DNA of 64,000 nt from Cyanobacteria bacterium FACHB-63 (GTDB lineage Bacteria; Cyanobacteriota; Cyanobacteriia; Leptolyngbyales; Leptolyngbyaceae): the NCBI GenBank assembly GCA_014695255.1, contig JACJNX010000046.1, forward strand, positions 62,001-126,000, given 5' to 3'. Made by a program: the position numbers and the translations under genes. This document shows positions 56,129-64,000 of this stretch, in pieces. Each line of letters begins with the position of its first letter. Within the stretch, counting starts at the first letter, position 1. The notes under the pieces are model-generated. The model made no database searches, had not been told where the DNA came from, and saw only the letters and a list, made by a program, of their open reading frames with translations.

Positions 56129-57616
56129 ATGAAGGAACAAACAGCGTTGACGATCGCTATTCTCAGCGCTTTTCTGATGGGGCTTGCTGTTGCGCCGATT
56201 AGCTTTTGGTGGTTGGCATGGTTTGCCTTAGCTCCAGTTTGGGCGATGACCGTAAGAACGAAATCGATCAAACCCGCGATCGTGTGGGGCATTATCTATA
56301 ACGGCTTTGCGCTGCACTGGATCACAGGATTGCATCCATTGATGTGGTTGGGATTGTCGTGGATTGCGAGTGTGTCGATCGTCGCGTTTGTATGGACGTT
56401 TATTACCTTGTGGGGCGCATTCTGCACAGGAATTTGGGCATGGGGATTAGCCAGAGTTCCAAATCGTCCGATCGTGCGAGTGATTGTAGGAACAGCGCTA
56501 TGGTGCGGATTAGAACTATTGCGGCAGTGGAGTGCATTAGATTGGACATCGCTTGCTTATACACAGAGTCCGCATAACTTAGTCATTCTGCATTTGGGGC
56601 GAATTTCTGGAGCGCTGACTGTAACAGCCGCGATCGTTGCCGTCAACGGACTAATTGCAGAAGCATGGTTAGCCAAAAGTAAAAAATTCACTGCAAGCGC
56701 AATCATACTATTAGTCATTTTGCATTTAATTGGGTTTGGATTGTATCAAACGACAATCGTGCAATCTCCCCAAGCAAAGTTAACTGCAGGAATTATTCAA
56801 GGCAATGTTCCAACCCGACAAAAACTATTTGCCGAAGGATTGAGAAAAGCATTAAATGGATATTCATCGGGATATCGATCGCTTACTGATCAATCGGTTG
56901 ATTTTGTTGTCACTCCAGAAGGCGCTTTACCGTTTCTGTGGCAGGGTGAAAATGTCCGAAATGCTGTCACTCAAGCGATCTCAGAAAAACGAGTTTTAAC
57001 GTTGCTTGGAACTTTTGTGCCACAGGGAACGCGATACACTCAAAGCTTGATCGCAACTGCACCCGATGGAAGTCCGATCGCTCGCTACAACAAAATCAAA
57101 TTAGTTCCATTAGGTGAGTATTTGCCATTTGAAAAATTACTGGGTGGATTAATCGGGCGCTTATCTCCGATCGAGATGGGTATGATTCCCGGCAATTTCA
57201 ATCAGCAATTTGAAACCCCGCTTGGGCGCATGGCGATCGGTATCTGTTTTGATTCTGCATTCTCAGAAGTCTTTCGCCGTCAAGTTGCAAACAATGCAGA
57301 GTTTCTCATCACTGCATCAAACTTAGATCCCTATAGCACTGTATTGATGGCACAACATGAAGCTCATGACATTATTCGAGCGATCGAAACCGATCGTTGG
57401 GCAGTTCGAGTGACAAATACTGGATATTCAGGCATTGTTGATCCCCACGGTCGGGTGAAGTGGCGATCGCAAAACAATCAATACCAAATCCACGCAGACA
57501 CAATCTATCGTCAGCAAACACAGACTTTGTATGTGAAATGGGGGGATTGGCTAACCCCGGCATTATTAGGAGTAACCGCCGTTTTGCTGTTCTTCGTAAG
57601 CCGCAATCAACGGTAA
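56129..57616 (+). CDS. lnt: apolipoprotein N-acyltransferase
   Basis: 495 residues from ATG 56129 (a TTG at 56105 would add eight). N-terminal half: about six membrane helices (WWLAWFALAPVWAMTV and following). C-terminal half: nitrilase-fold domain with catalytic Glu in VVTPEGALPFLW, Lys in NKIKLVPLGEYLPFEK and Cys in IGICFDSAFSEVF. It N-acylates lipoproteins in the inner membrane. Its 3' end overlaps the convergent bestrophin gene by 51 bp, an unusually long overlap. Confidence 0.92.
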   Translation: MKEQTALTIAILSAFLMGLAVAPISFWWLAWFALAPVWAMTVRTKSIKPAIVWGIIYNGFALHWITGLHPLMWLGLSWIASVSIVAFVWTFITLWGAFCTGIWAWGLARVPNRPIVRVIVGTALWCGLELLRQWSALDWTSLAYTQSPHNLVILHLGRISGALTVTAAIVAVNGLIAEAWLAKSKKFTASAIILLVILHLIGFGLYQTTIVQSPQAKLTAGIIQGNVPTRQKLFAEGLRKALNGYSSGYRSLTDQSVDFVVTPEGALPFLWQGENVRNAVTQAISEKRVLTLLGTFVPQGTRYTQSLIATAPDGSPIARYNKIKLVPLGEYLPFEKLLGGLIGRLSPIEMGMIPGNFNQQFETPLGRMAIGICFDSAFSEVFRRQVANNAEFLITASNLDPYSTVLMAQHEAHDIIRAIETDRWAVRVTNTGYSGIVDPHGRVKWRSQNNQYQIHADTIYRQQTQTLYVKWGDWLTPALLGVTAVLLFFVSRNQR

Positions 57617-58510
57617 ATCTTGAGGATGATTACTCGGTCTAAGCTCTGTTAGATCTTGAATATTCTCCAGTAACGTTTCGCAAATTGCATCGAGCGGCAA
57701 ATCATTCGGGTCGCGCCCAAAAGGATTTTCGATCTCAATCCCGATCGCTTCAATTCCAAACAGCGTAAAACTAATCAGCATGACAACTGGAGGTGTCCAC
57801 CAGCCCAAACTGCCCACCATTTGAAACGGCAAAGAAAGACAGTACAGCAAAATCAACTGTTTCAAGTGAATCGCATAAGCGATCGGCATCGGTGTCTTTA
57901 AAATTCGCTCACATGCCCCCAAGCAATCCACTAGCCCATCTAATAAACGCTGCATTTCGGTAAGCTGATGAATCCTAACGCGATCGCGCTGATACTGAAG
58001 CTGCAAATAATCAGCAATCCAAAATGCAACGCTCAACGATGGATTCTGAATTCCCTGTAATCTCGCGAACTGAGCCGGCTGAACTAACGGCTTGATTTCA
58101 ACTCCAACTGGCTCTTGACGCAAATGGCATTTCATCGCCACCGAAAAAGCTACCAATAAATGCAGCGCTGCAATTTTTCCGGCTCTGTCGCTGTCCGTCA
58201 CTTCCGAGATGGCAACCCAAATCTGCCGCGCCAGATTACGAGTATCATTCACCACTTTTCCCCAAGCCTTCCGCCCTTCCCAGAAGCGCTCATACGCCGT
58301 ATTCGTGCGAAACACCAGCAGCAATCCCAGCACAATATTGGGGATCAAACTTGCCAAGGCAGGCAGCGAGACAGGTTGCCCATGCACAAAGGCGATCGTA
58401 ATCACCAACCCAAACGCACCGCAAAAGAGCGATCGCGGCAGCACTTGCAGCAACACTGACCCTTTAATTTGGAGCGCCGTTCTTAACCAGTGCTTCTTTT
58501 CAAAACTCAT
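57566..58510 (-). CDS. bestrophin-family (UPF0187) chloride channel-like protein
   Basis: 314 residues from ATG 58510; the frame extends to 58528. Family features are the N-terminal TALQIKGSVLLQVLPRSLFCG, FRTNTAYERFWEGRKAWGKVVNDTRNLARQ, central helices, and GIEIENPFGRDPNDLPLDAI near the end, the conserved NPFGxDxNDLPLD motif of bestrophins. In Synechocystis and plants, bestrophin-like proteins transport chloride or bicarbonate at the thylakoid; that role here is inferred. It overlaps lnt by 51 bp. Confidence 0.9.
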   Translation of the reverse strand: MSFEKKHWLRTALQIKGSVLLQVLPRSLFCGAFGLVITIAFVHGQPVSLPALASLIPNIVLGLLLVFRTNTAYERFWEGRKAWGKVVNDTRNLARQIWVAISEVTDSDRAGKIAALHLLVAFSVAMKCHLRQEPVGVEIKPLVQPAQFARLQGIQNPSLSVAFWIADYLQLQYQRDRVRIHQLTEMQRLLDGLVDCLGACERILKTPMPIAYAIHLKQLILLYCLSLPFQMVGSLGWWTPPVVMLISFTLFGIEAIGIEIENPFGRDPNDLPLDAICETLLENIQDLTELRPSNHPQDLPLIAAYEEQQNGGYS

Positions 58511-58678
58511 GCCAAACGATCGCCTCACAACGGCTCAATCATATTGCACTCATCGATAAATGATAAGAATTCTGTCGCACTTTGTCTGTAGAAGATCTAT
58601 AGAAGCGCTCACAAACTCCCATCGAAGTCGATACACCTGTGCAACATAATAGAAACTGAAAGACTCATGAGGTAAGTT

Positions 58679-58894
58679 ATGCCCGTCAAGAAAGGCGATA
58701 TGGTTCGTGTCATTCGCGAAAAGCTCGAAAATAGCCTCGAAGCAAAAGCCAGTGATTCGCGTTTTCCCAACTACATCTTTGAAACCAAAGGGGAAATCGT
58801 TGACCTCAAAGGCGATTATGCTTACGTCAAATTTGGTACCGTTCCCACACCAAATATCTGGTTAAGACAAGATCAGCTTGAATCTTTCAAATAG
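58679..58894 (+). CDS. ndhO: NAD(P)H-quinone oxidoreductase subunit O
   Basis: 71 residues. Peripheral subunit of the cyanobacterial NDH-1 complex in the thylakoid, used in cyclic electron flow and respiration. The sequence [21 protein letters not shown], given in parts, then [26 protein letters not shown] shown as two pieces, and [13 protein letters not shown] match NdhO over its full length. AGG lies close before the ATG. A hairpin follows the stop. Confidence 0.93.
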   Translation: MPVKKGDMVRVIREKLENSLEAKASDSRFPNYIFETKGEIVDLKGDYAYVKFGTVPTPNIWLRQDQLESFK

Positions 58895-58913
58895 ATCCTT
58901 TAGAAAACCACAC

Positions 58914-58939
58914 CGAGTGAGAGCGATCGCCCTCACTCG
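58914..58939 (+). terminator. hairpin after ndhO
   Basis: An 8-bp stem CGAGTGAG/CTCACTCG with a loop containing GCGATCGC, 20 bases after the ndhO stop. No T-run. Confidence 0.45.
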
Positions 58940-59086
58940 CGCCACCTTTAAAGAACTGATCGCAAATCAGCCCTTAGCGGCTAGAGTATAAGCAATTCTA
59001 AAACTCCCCCGTAGAAAGAGAAGGTTTGCCGAAAAAGCAGGCAAACTGAGGTGGAGTTTGTGTTGTGTTGCTTTAGGGAACTGACC

Positions 59087-59734
59087 ATGAATCGACGCTG
59101 GCTAGGTGGTTTGGTGGGTCTAATGTGTGTTGCAACGGTTGGTTATACAGTTTCGATCGTGGCTGCAACCCCCGAAGAAGTGATCCGCCGTCCCTTCACC
59201 TGTCCAGAGCAATCCGAAGCCGAAGCAAAAAATTTTCAGGTGCTTACAGTGCGAAAATGGTCTCAAGGGCTAATCGCACTCTATCGCGGCAACTGTGAGA
59301 ACGATAGTTCCAAAACCAGTTCTCAATCGGTGTTGAGTTACCGAATCGTCAAACGTAACGGTATGGAATGGAACCTGGTAGATACCGGAAGCTACGTGAC
59401 TCAGCAACGTAAACCTGCTGCTTCCAAACCTAAAAACCTGATCGAATACAGTGTCGGACGCACGACCACCAAGGGTAAAGAGCGATATGCAGTTTTCTAT
59501 GGAGAAGTGCTATCGCCAACCGTTGCAGCCGTAGAAGTCACCTTCAACAATGGGAAAGTTTTACGCGACAACACCTTGGATGGAACGCTGCTACTCGTTG
59601 CTCCTGGAGCAACAGCCATCTGTGATGTCAGAGTGCTGGGTGTAGACAATCAAATCTTGCAGCGCGACGAACTCATCCCAATTAATACAACCGCTGTGAA
59701 CAAAACCTGTCAGCCGATTTCAGGGCAACTGTAA
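59087..59734 (+). CDS. exported protein of unknown function
   Basis: 215 residues from ATG 59087; an in-frame GTG/TTG extension to 59051 is possible. The N-terminus (WLGGLVGLMCVATVGYTVSIVAA) is a signal or anchor. The body is beta-rich, with four or five cysteines (RPFTCPEQ, YRGNCEND, TAICDVR and NKTCQP) that may form disulphides. No recognised family. It sits between ndhO and tRNA-Leu. Confidence 0.6.
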   Translation: MNRRWLGGLVGLMCVATVGYTVSIVAATPEEVIRRPFTCPEQSEAEAKNFQVLTVRKWSQGLIALYRGNCENDSSKTSSQSVLSYRIVKRNGMEWNLVDTGSYVTQQRKPAASKPKNLIEYSVGRTTTKGKERYAVFYGEVLSPTVAAVEVTFNNGKVLRDNTLDGTLLLVAPGATAICDVRVLGVDNQILQRDELIPINTTAVNKTCQPISGQL

Positions 59735-59821
59735 CGATTAGACTTTTCCAACTAATCCCGGACGATTGATAAGCAGAATGGTAGAAAAACTGTTTCTTTC
59801 GCCTCACAATTGCTGCCGATC

Positions 59822-59854
59822 AAAAATGGGCTGCTCTTGATTTCGAGCAACCCA
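59822..59854 (-). terminator. terminator of tRNA-Leu (minus strand)
   Basis: Reading the minus strand, TGGGTTGCTC (59854-59845) pairs with GAGCAGCCCA (59836-59827), with one G-U, followed by TTTTT and then G. It begins 22 bases after the tRNA 3' end. Confidence 0.85.
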
Positions 59855-59875
59855 TTGAAAGCATCTTAACCAAGA

Positions 59876-59959
59876 TGCGGAACCCGGGACTTGAACCCGG
59901 AAGTCCTTGCGAACACTAGAACCTGAATCTAGCGCGTCTACCAATTCCGCCAGTCCCGC
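59876..59959 (-). tRNA. tRNA-Leu (anticodon CAG)
   Basis: An 84-nt class II tRNA. Acceptor GCGGGAC with GTTCCGC (one G-U), D-arm GGCGGAATTGGTAGACGC, anticodon stem CTAGA/TCTAG with loop TTCAGGT (anticodon CAG), a long variable arm, the T-arm CCGGGTTCAAGTCCCGG, and A73. CCA is not encoded. Confidence 0.96.
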
Positions 59960-60171
59960 AGGGCGAAGCATTTAAGCATCGCGATCTCTGATTGTTACGC
60001 ACCTAGCTCAGAATGTCAATCTTTTGGGTAATCTGATTTTGCCAAGCGCGATCGCGCTTCTTTTCACCTGCTTCAGTAAACGGTTTAGCGTAATGCTGGA
60101 CAATTTTCGACTTTCCGGTAGAATCTAAACCAACTTTAACGTATTTAACGTAATTGTAACGATTGCAATCC

Positions 60172-60188
60172 AGGAGGATAAAGCCATT
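60172..60188 (+). promoter_or_regulatory. perfect Shine-Dalgarno before an in-frame ATT
   Basis: AGGAGG (60172-60177) stands eight bases before ATT 60186, which is in frame with murA. The TTG at 60204 is 26 bases from this site, too far for normal initiation. Confidence 0.6.
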
Positions 60189-61544
60189 ACTCTCGCTTCC
60201 AGCTTGTCTAACTCCCATTCTTCACCTGAAGAACGTCACTCCGTCCTGCATATCTGGGGTCGCCATCCCCTCAGTGGACACGTCACCATTAGCGGTGCCA
60301 AAAACTCTGCACTCGTCCTGATGGCAGGATCAATCTTATGTTCAGGCACTTGTCGATTACGCAATGTCCCTTCGCTGTTGGACATCACCCGCATCGGTGA
60401 AATTCTGTCTGCATTGGGCGTAAAAGTTTCTCACAGTCAAGGAATCTTAGATCTCGATGCCTCCGAAATCACGCAATCGAAAGCACCCTATGATTTGGTG
60501 AGCCAGCTTAGAGCCAGCTTCTTCGTTGCAGGCCCATTACTAGCACGGCTTGGAGTTGCACAGGTTCCCTTACCCGGCGGATGTTCGATCGGCGATCGAC
60601 CCGTTGATCTGCATGTCAAAGGATTGCAAGCCCTAGGCGCAGAAGTGATCATCGAACACGGAGTCGTACATGCTCGTCTTCGTGGCAATCGCAAGCGATT
60701 AACTGGAGCGCGGATTTATCTCGACTTTCCTAGCGTCGGTGCAACCGAAAACATCATGATGGCGGCAACTCTAGCCGAAGGAGAAACCATCATTGAGAAT
60801 GCAGCACAAGAGCCAGAAGTCGTGGATTTAGCGAATTTCTGCCGTGCAATGGGCGCACAAATTCGCGGTGCTGGCACAAATCGCATTGTGATCAATGGGG
60901 TGCCACAACTGCACGAAACCGAGTATTCAGTGGTTCCCGATCGCATCGAAGCCGGAACCTTTTTGCTAGCAGGCGCAATTACACGATCGGAGATTAGCTT
61001 ATCCCCAGTTGTGCCCGATCATCTGAGCGCGACGATCGCGAAACTGAGTGAAATTGGAGTGAAAGTCGCGATCGATGCGCCCGATCGCATTCGGGTACTT
61101 CCGACTGAACAATTCCGAGGAACCGACATCGAAACCCTCCCCTTTCCAGGATTTCCAACGGATCTGCAAGCCCCGTTTATGTCGCTTCTCACCTTAGCGG
61201 AAGGCGACAGCATGATCACGGAGAAGCTGTTTGAGAATCGCCTCCAGCACGTCGCAGAGCTAAATCGCATGGGAGCCGACATTCGCTTAAAAGGCAATAT
61301 TGCGATCGTGCGAGGTGTTCCCCAGTTGTCGGGTGCGCCCGTTCAAGGAACCGACTTACGTGCCTCTGCCGCCTTAGTGATTGCAGGCTTAGCAGCAAAC
61401 GGAATGACTACGGTGCGCGGACTCAATCACCTCGATCGTGGGTATGACAACATTGAGGCAAAGCTGCGCGGTTTGGGTGCGAAAATTCAGCGTGCTCAGG
61501 AAGCTGATATTCCGGCAGCTCCGGTCGAATCAAAGCTGAGTTGA
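60186..61544 (+). CDS. murA: UDP-N-acetylglucosamine 1-carboxyvinyltransferase
   Basis: 453 residues from ATT 60186, or 447 from TTG 60204. First committed step of peptidoglycan synthesis; target of fosfomycin. EPSP-synthase fold with two similar halves. The catalytic Cys is in [17 protein letters not shown], and [13 protein letters not shown] and the mid [14 protein letters not shown] are family-typical. There is no ATG at the 5' end: candidates are ATT 60186, with a perfect Shine-Dalgarno, or TTG 60204. The ATT start gives a leader of about 25 residues before [12 protein letters not shown], which fits the usual length of cyanobacterial MurA. Confidence 0.93.
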   Translation: MTLASSLSNSHSSPEERHSVLHIWGRHPLSGHVTISGAKNSALVLMAGSILCSGTCRLRNVPSLLDITRIGEILSALGVKVSHSQGILDLDASEITQSKAPYDLVSQLRASFFVAGPLLARLGVAQVPLPGGCSIGDRPVDLHVKGLQALGAEVIIEHGVVHARLRGNRKRLTGARIYLDFPSVGATENIMMAATLAEGETIIENAAQEPEVVDLANFCRAMGAQIRGAGTNRIVINGVPQLHETEYSVVPDRIEAGTFLLAGAITRSEISLSPVVPDHLSATIAKLSEIGVKVAIDAPDRIRVLPTEQFRGTDIETLPFPGFPTDLQAPFMSLLTLAEGDSMITEKLFENRLQHVAELNRMGADIRLKGNIAIVRGVPQLSGAPVQGTDLRASAALVIAGLAANGMTTVRGLNHLDRGYDNIEAKLRGLGAKIQRAQEADIPAAPVESKLS

Positions 61545-61553
61545 TTCAGTCCG

Positions 61554-61583
61554 TTTAGGGAGATGCTTTTCTGTCTCCCTAAA
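61554..61583 (+). terminator. hairpin after murA
   Basis: A perfect 10-bp stem TTTAGGGAGA/TCTCCCTAAA with a 10-base loop, nine bases after the murA stop. No T-run follows. Confidence 0.6.
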
Positions 61584-61695
61584 GCTGCAATTAAACATTG
61601 CAGAACCTTAATCGTTTCGGTGCTGAGATAGGGTGAACAGATTAAGATAAAGTCTACTGCGTGTGCAGCATTCCCCCGTTGTTTCATGGCGCGTT

Positions 61696-63306
61696 ATGAC
61701 TGGTCTCAATCCTTCTACTCATCGTCGGTTGCTAGAACTCCCCCAAATTTCCTCGGTCTGGGAAGGCGATCGACGAATCCTCACTTCTGGTGCGCCGATC
61801 GATCCGGCTTGGTCTGAATCTTCTTCAACCGAAGGAGAATGTATCCTCTGGGTGGATGGCTCTCAGGGCATGGTGCGAGCGATGGATGTCGTACCCGTTG
61901 AGACTGGGCACGAAGCGATCGTCAGAACTCTTCTGCGAGCGATGGAGCATCCCCACAATCCCGCGAAACCGGCTCGACCGCAAAAGATTGTGGTGCGCGA
62001 TCGAGAAACGCTCTTCTACCTCAGAGGCGTACTTCAAGATTTAGAAATTGTGCTGGATTATGTCCCGGAACTGCCGCTAATCGATGAGATTTTCCGGGGA
62101 TTTCAAGAGACGACGAATACTCGTCCGCCTGCAATACCGCCGCAATTTGCAGAAGAGCTACTGACAAAAGCAAATGCGCTGTGGGAGGATGCCCCCTGGT
62201 CGCTATTGCCAGATCACAAGATTCTAGAAATCGAATTAAATCGCTGGGATTTGGGCTGTGTCTACGCCTCGGTGATGGGAATGCTGGGGATGGAGTACGG
62301 CATTTTGTTGTATCGATCGCTCGATTCACTCCGGCAGTTTCGGCAGCGAGTGCTTTCTAACGAGTCAATGGAGCGCATGGAAGAGGCGTTCTTGGCGCAG
62401 GATTGCTTATTTCTGACTTACGAAACCGATGACGACGATGAGGAGTTCGATGACGATTTAGAGGCAATGCCTGACGCTCTGCTTAATCCTGTTTTTGGAA
62501 ATCTGCATCCGCTGGAAGGGATTCGATCGTTTCTTTACGAAGAAGAAGCGATGGCGTTTATCGTGGTTTTAGAAGCGTTTCATCGATTTCTCAAATCGCA
62601 TCGCCGCAAGTTGATGAACGATGAGTTCCCCGCGATTAGTAGCCGATTTAAGATTCCTTCTCCTGAAGGGGACACGATTTCGGTCAAAGTTTCAACGCTA
62701 CCGGAAGTTGCAGAAGAACTGTATGCAATGGTCGAGGACGATGAGGCGGATCTGAGTCAGATGCCGATGATTCGTGATGATCTGGTGCCGGAAAATTCCT
62801 TCTTAAGTTTGGGAGTCGTGCCCTGGGAAGTTGTGGAGGAGCTACGATCGAGCGCAACTCATGTTCAACTCGATTCTCCGACGCAAGCAGGCGATGGATT
62901 GCCGATTATTTTGATTCAGACTTCTCGCCCTAAAGCGAAGCAGATGATTGAAGAAATCGAAGCAGCGGGGGGATTGGGTGGAATTTGCTTTAATCCGGGA
63001 TCTGATCCGTTTATGGGCGATCGCTACGATATCGGCTTGCTGCAAACGCAGAATGGAGATTTGCATCTATTCGGTGAGTTTGAAGAAGACGATCCGACTC
63101 ATGCCCAAGCGCGGAAAAAGTGGGATCAGCGCTGCAAGAAAACCAAAGGAATTTGTGGGTTGCTAATTGCAAAAGGATTGACGGGAGCGAGTCGGGGCAA
63201 TCCGAGTTTGAAAGATATGATGGCGCTATATGAGGTGCGATCGCTTTCTGCTGATGATTTGAGTTTGGGCTTGCTGGAGCGAAAATTTGCCGTAGATGGG
63301 ATGTAG
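61696..63306 (+). CDS. DUF6930-like cyanobacterial protein
   Basis: 536 residues from ATG 61696 (the longest frame begins with GTG 61663). Soluble and acidic, with a run of Asp/Glu in the centre (YETDDDDEEFDDDLEAMPD). N-terminal part: GECILWVDGSQGMVRAMDVVP and RPQKIVVRDRETLFYLRGVL, repeated in style later in the protein, typical of DUF6930 proteins frequent in cyanobacteria. C-terminal part: GGLGGICFNPGSDPFMGDRYDIGLLQ. No enzyme motif recognised. It is followed three bases later by the truncated Uma2 gene. Confidence 0.7.
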   Translation: MTGLNPSTHRRLLELPQISSVWEGDRRILTSGAPIDPAWSESSSTEGECILWVDGSQGMVRAMDVVPVETGHEAIVRTLLRAMEHPHNPAKPARPQKIVVRDRETLFYLRGVLQDLEIVLDYVPELPLIDEIFRGFQETTNTRPPAIPPQFAEELLTKANALWEDAPWSLLPDHKILEIELNRWDLGCVYASVMGMLGMEYGILLYRSLDSLRQFRQRVLSNESMERMEEAFLAQDCLFLTYETDDDDEEFDDDLEAMPDALLNPVFGNLHPLEGIRSFLYEEEAMAFIVVLEAFHRFLKSHRRKLMNDEFPAISSRFKIPSPEGDTISVKVSTLPEVAEELYAMVEDDEADLSQMPMIRDDLVPENSFLSLGVVPWEVVEELRSSATHVQLDSPTQAGDGLPIILIQTSRPKAKQMIEEIEAAGGLGGICFNPGSDPFMGDRYDIGLLQTQNGDLHLFGEFEEDDPTHAQARKKWDQRCKKTKGICGLLIAKGLTGASRGNPSLKDMMALYEVRSLSADDLSLGLLERKFAVDGM

Positions 63307-63309
63307 CTT

Positions 63310-63600
63310 ATGGCTGCTGAAATCACATCGGACATCATTTACCCGGAAAGCGACGGTAAGCCGATGGCGGATAATACCAAGCAGTTTGAATGGATTGTGT
63401 TGATCAAGAAAAATCTGGATTTGTTGTTTCAGCATCATCCGAACATTTTTGTCGCTGGCGATTTGCTGTGGTATCCCGCCGAAGGCAAGCCTAATATTTG
63501 TGCTGCTCCAGATGCGATGGTCGTGTTTGGTAGACCGAAAGGCGATCCGCTTGGAGTTACGGGTGCGGCGCGGGGTGCCTATGTTCAACTGTTTAATTAG
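63310..63600 (+). CDS. truncated Uma2-family endonuclease-like protein
   Basis: 96 residues, about half of the usual 180-200. The N-terminal family motif YPESDGKPMADNTKQFEWIV and FVAGDLLWYPAEGKPNICAAPDAMVVFG are present, but after PKGDPLGVTGAARGAYVQLFN the frame stops and the second half of the nuclease core (the VVFEI.SPS region) is missing. No continuation is found in the following 400 bases. Uma2 genes are highly multiplied in cyanobacteria and often decay. It is probably a pseudogene relic expressed, if at all, with the upstream gene. Confidence 0.7.
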   Translation: MAAEITSDIIYPESDGKPMADNTKQFEWIVLIKKNLDLLFQHHPNIFVAGDLLWYPAEGKPNICAAPDAMVVFGRPKGDPLGVTGAARGAYVQLFN

Positions 63601-64000
63601 GCTTGCCTATCTGCTTTGGATGCGTTTTAGAGTCGTCGTATTTCATTTTTTTGATTCTCACTTCTGTCTTAAATGAGACTGAGTTGATGCGACGATCGCC
63701 CTCTTCTGGATCGTCTCCCGATCGCTGATGAATATTGCCAAATCGTTAAATTCTGTCTCAATTCGATCAGGAAAACTGATTTTTTGAGTACAAATGCTTA
63801 CTCAAAATTGGAAAAATCAAAAAATAATTCTCAAATCCATATAACTTAAAGGTTTCAGACGTTCACATTTTGGAAACAGCCTATAGAATGAGCAATTGAA
63901 ATTTCGAGAGAATCGGAGTTTCAGGCGATCTGAACTCTCCAACCTCGGAGTTAGCAAATCCGTCTCATTTGAGACAAAATACCCTTTCTTTAACTCATGG
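63601..64000. other. AT-rich intergenic region at the window end
   Basis: No coding frame supported. It contains a hairpin at about 63917-63938 (GAGTTTCAG paired with CTGAACTC) and a GTCTCA-TT-TGAGAC palindrome at 63962-63975. The window ends with ATGG at 63997, which may be the start of the next + strand gene, making this its leader and promoter. Confidence 0.5.

Noticed and set aside
60003-60218. 71-residue minus-strand ORF overlapping the murA leader
   Set aside because: Covers the Shine-Dalgarno and promoter region of murA and has no recognisable protein features.

Overview
This window is chromosomal DNA from a cyanobacterium. The evidence is a clear NtcA nitrogen regulator, the NDH-1 subunit NdhO, a CpcS/CpeS-type phycobiliprotein lyase, a group 2 sigma factor, several proteins of cyanobacterium-restricted families (DUF3084, TIGR02450 Trp-rich, DUF6930-like), pentapeptide-repeat proteins, and very frequent GCGATCGC (HIP1) octamers. 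The unsplit dnaE and overall gene style suggest a Leptolyngbya-like lineage, but genus cannot be fixed from sequence alone. No rRNA operon, CRISPR array, phage or insertion sequence is visible; this is ordinary core chromosome with a few accessory islands.

Layout. 1-7.4 kb: end of an MprF-type lysyltransferase-like gene, secreted pentapeptide and SLH-like proteins, a membrane-anchored beta-propeller protein, methionine aminopeptidase 1, a transglutaminase-like protein and a sorting-signal surface protein. 7.4-10.6 kb: an ABC-2 exporter pair, the bilin lyase and a Ser-rich secreted protein. 10.7-24.9 kb: cell wall and housekeeping genes (class A PBP, tyrS-pyrF, nei, PHP phosphoesterase, Slt, pepA, a TPR protein, a uppP relic, a saccharopine-dehydrogenase-like enzyme, tlyA). 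25.4-31.5 kb: sigma factor, receiver-only response regulator, anion permease, miaB facing tRNA-Ser(UGA), GlsB-like protein. 31.8-34.3 kb: a striking fusion of a cyclic-nucleotide-binding-like domain, a degenerate sigma54-activator-like AAA+ domain and a membrane polyferredoxin. 34.4-44.9 kb: fasciclin and pentapeptide proteins, a P-type ATPase, a DUF885 protein, YqgF, DUF3084, ntcA. 45-55 kb: YdeI-like gene with a broken 5' end, 8-oxoguanine deaminase, cupin, dnaE, a glycosyltransferase-like membrane protein of unlike composition. 55-64 kb: second methionine aminopeptidase, lnt, bestrophin, ndhO, tRNA-Leu(CAG), murA, DUF6930-like protein, a truncated Uma2 gene.

The most notable points are the three-part AAA+/polyferredoxin fusion (cyanobacteria have no sigma54), a contiguous dnaE whose split-intein site is intact, a uppP C-terminal relic, an apparent ATT start of murA behind a perfect Shine-Dalgarno, a lost or shifted start in the YdeI-like gene, a canonical NtcA box before ntcA, and miaB lying tail to tail with one of its probable tRNA substrates. 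Many convergent gene ends carry strong hairpins without U-tracts.
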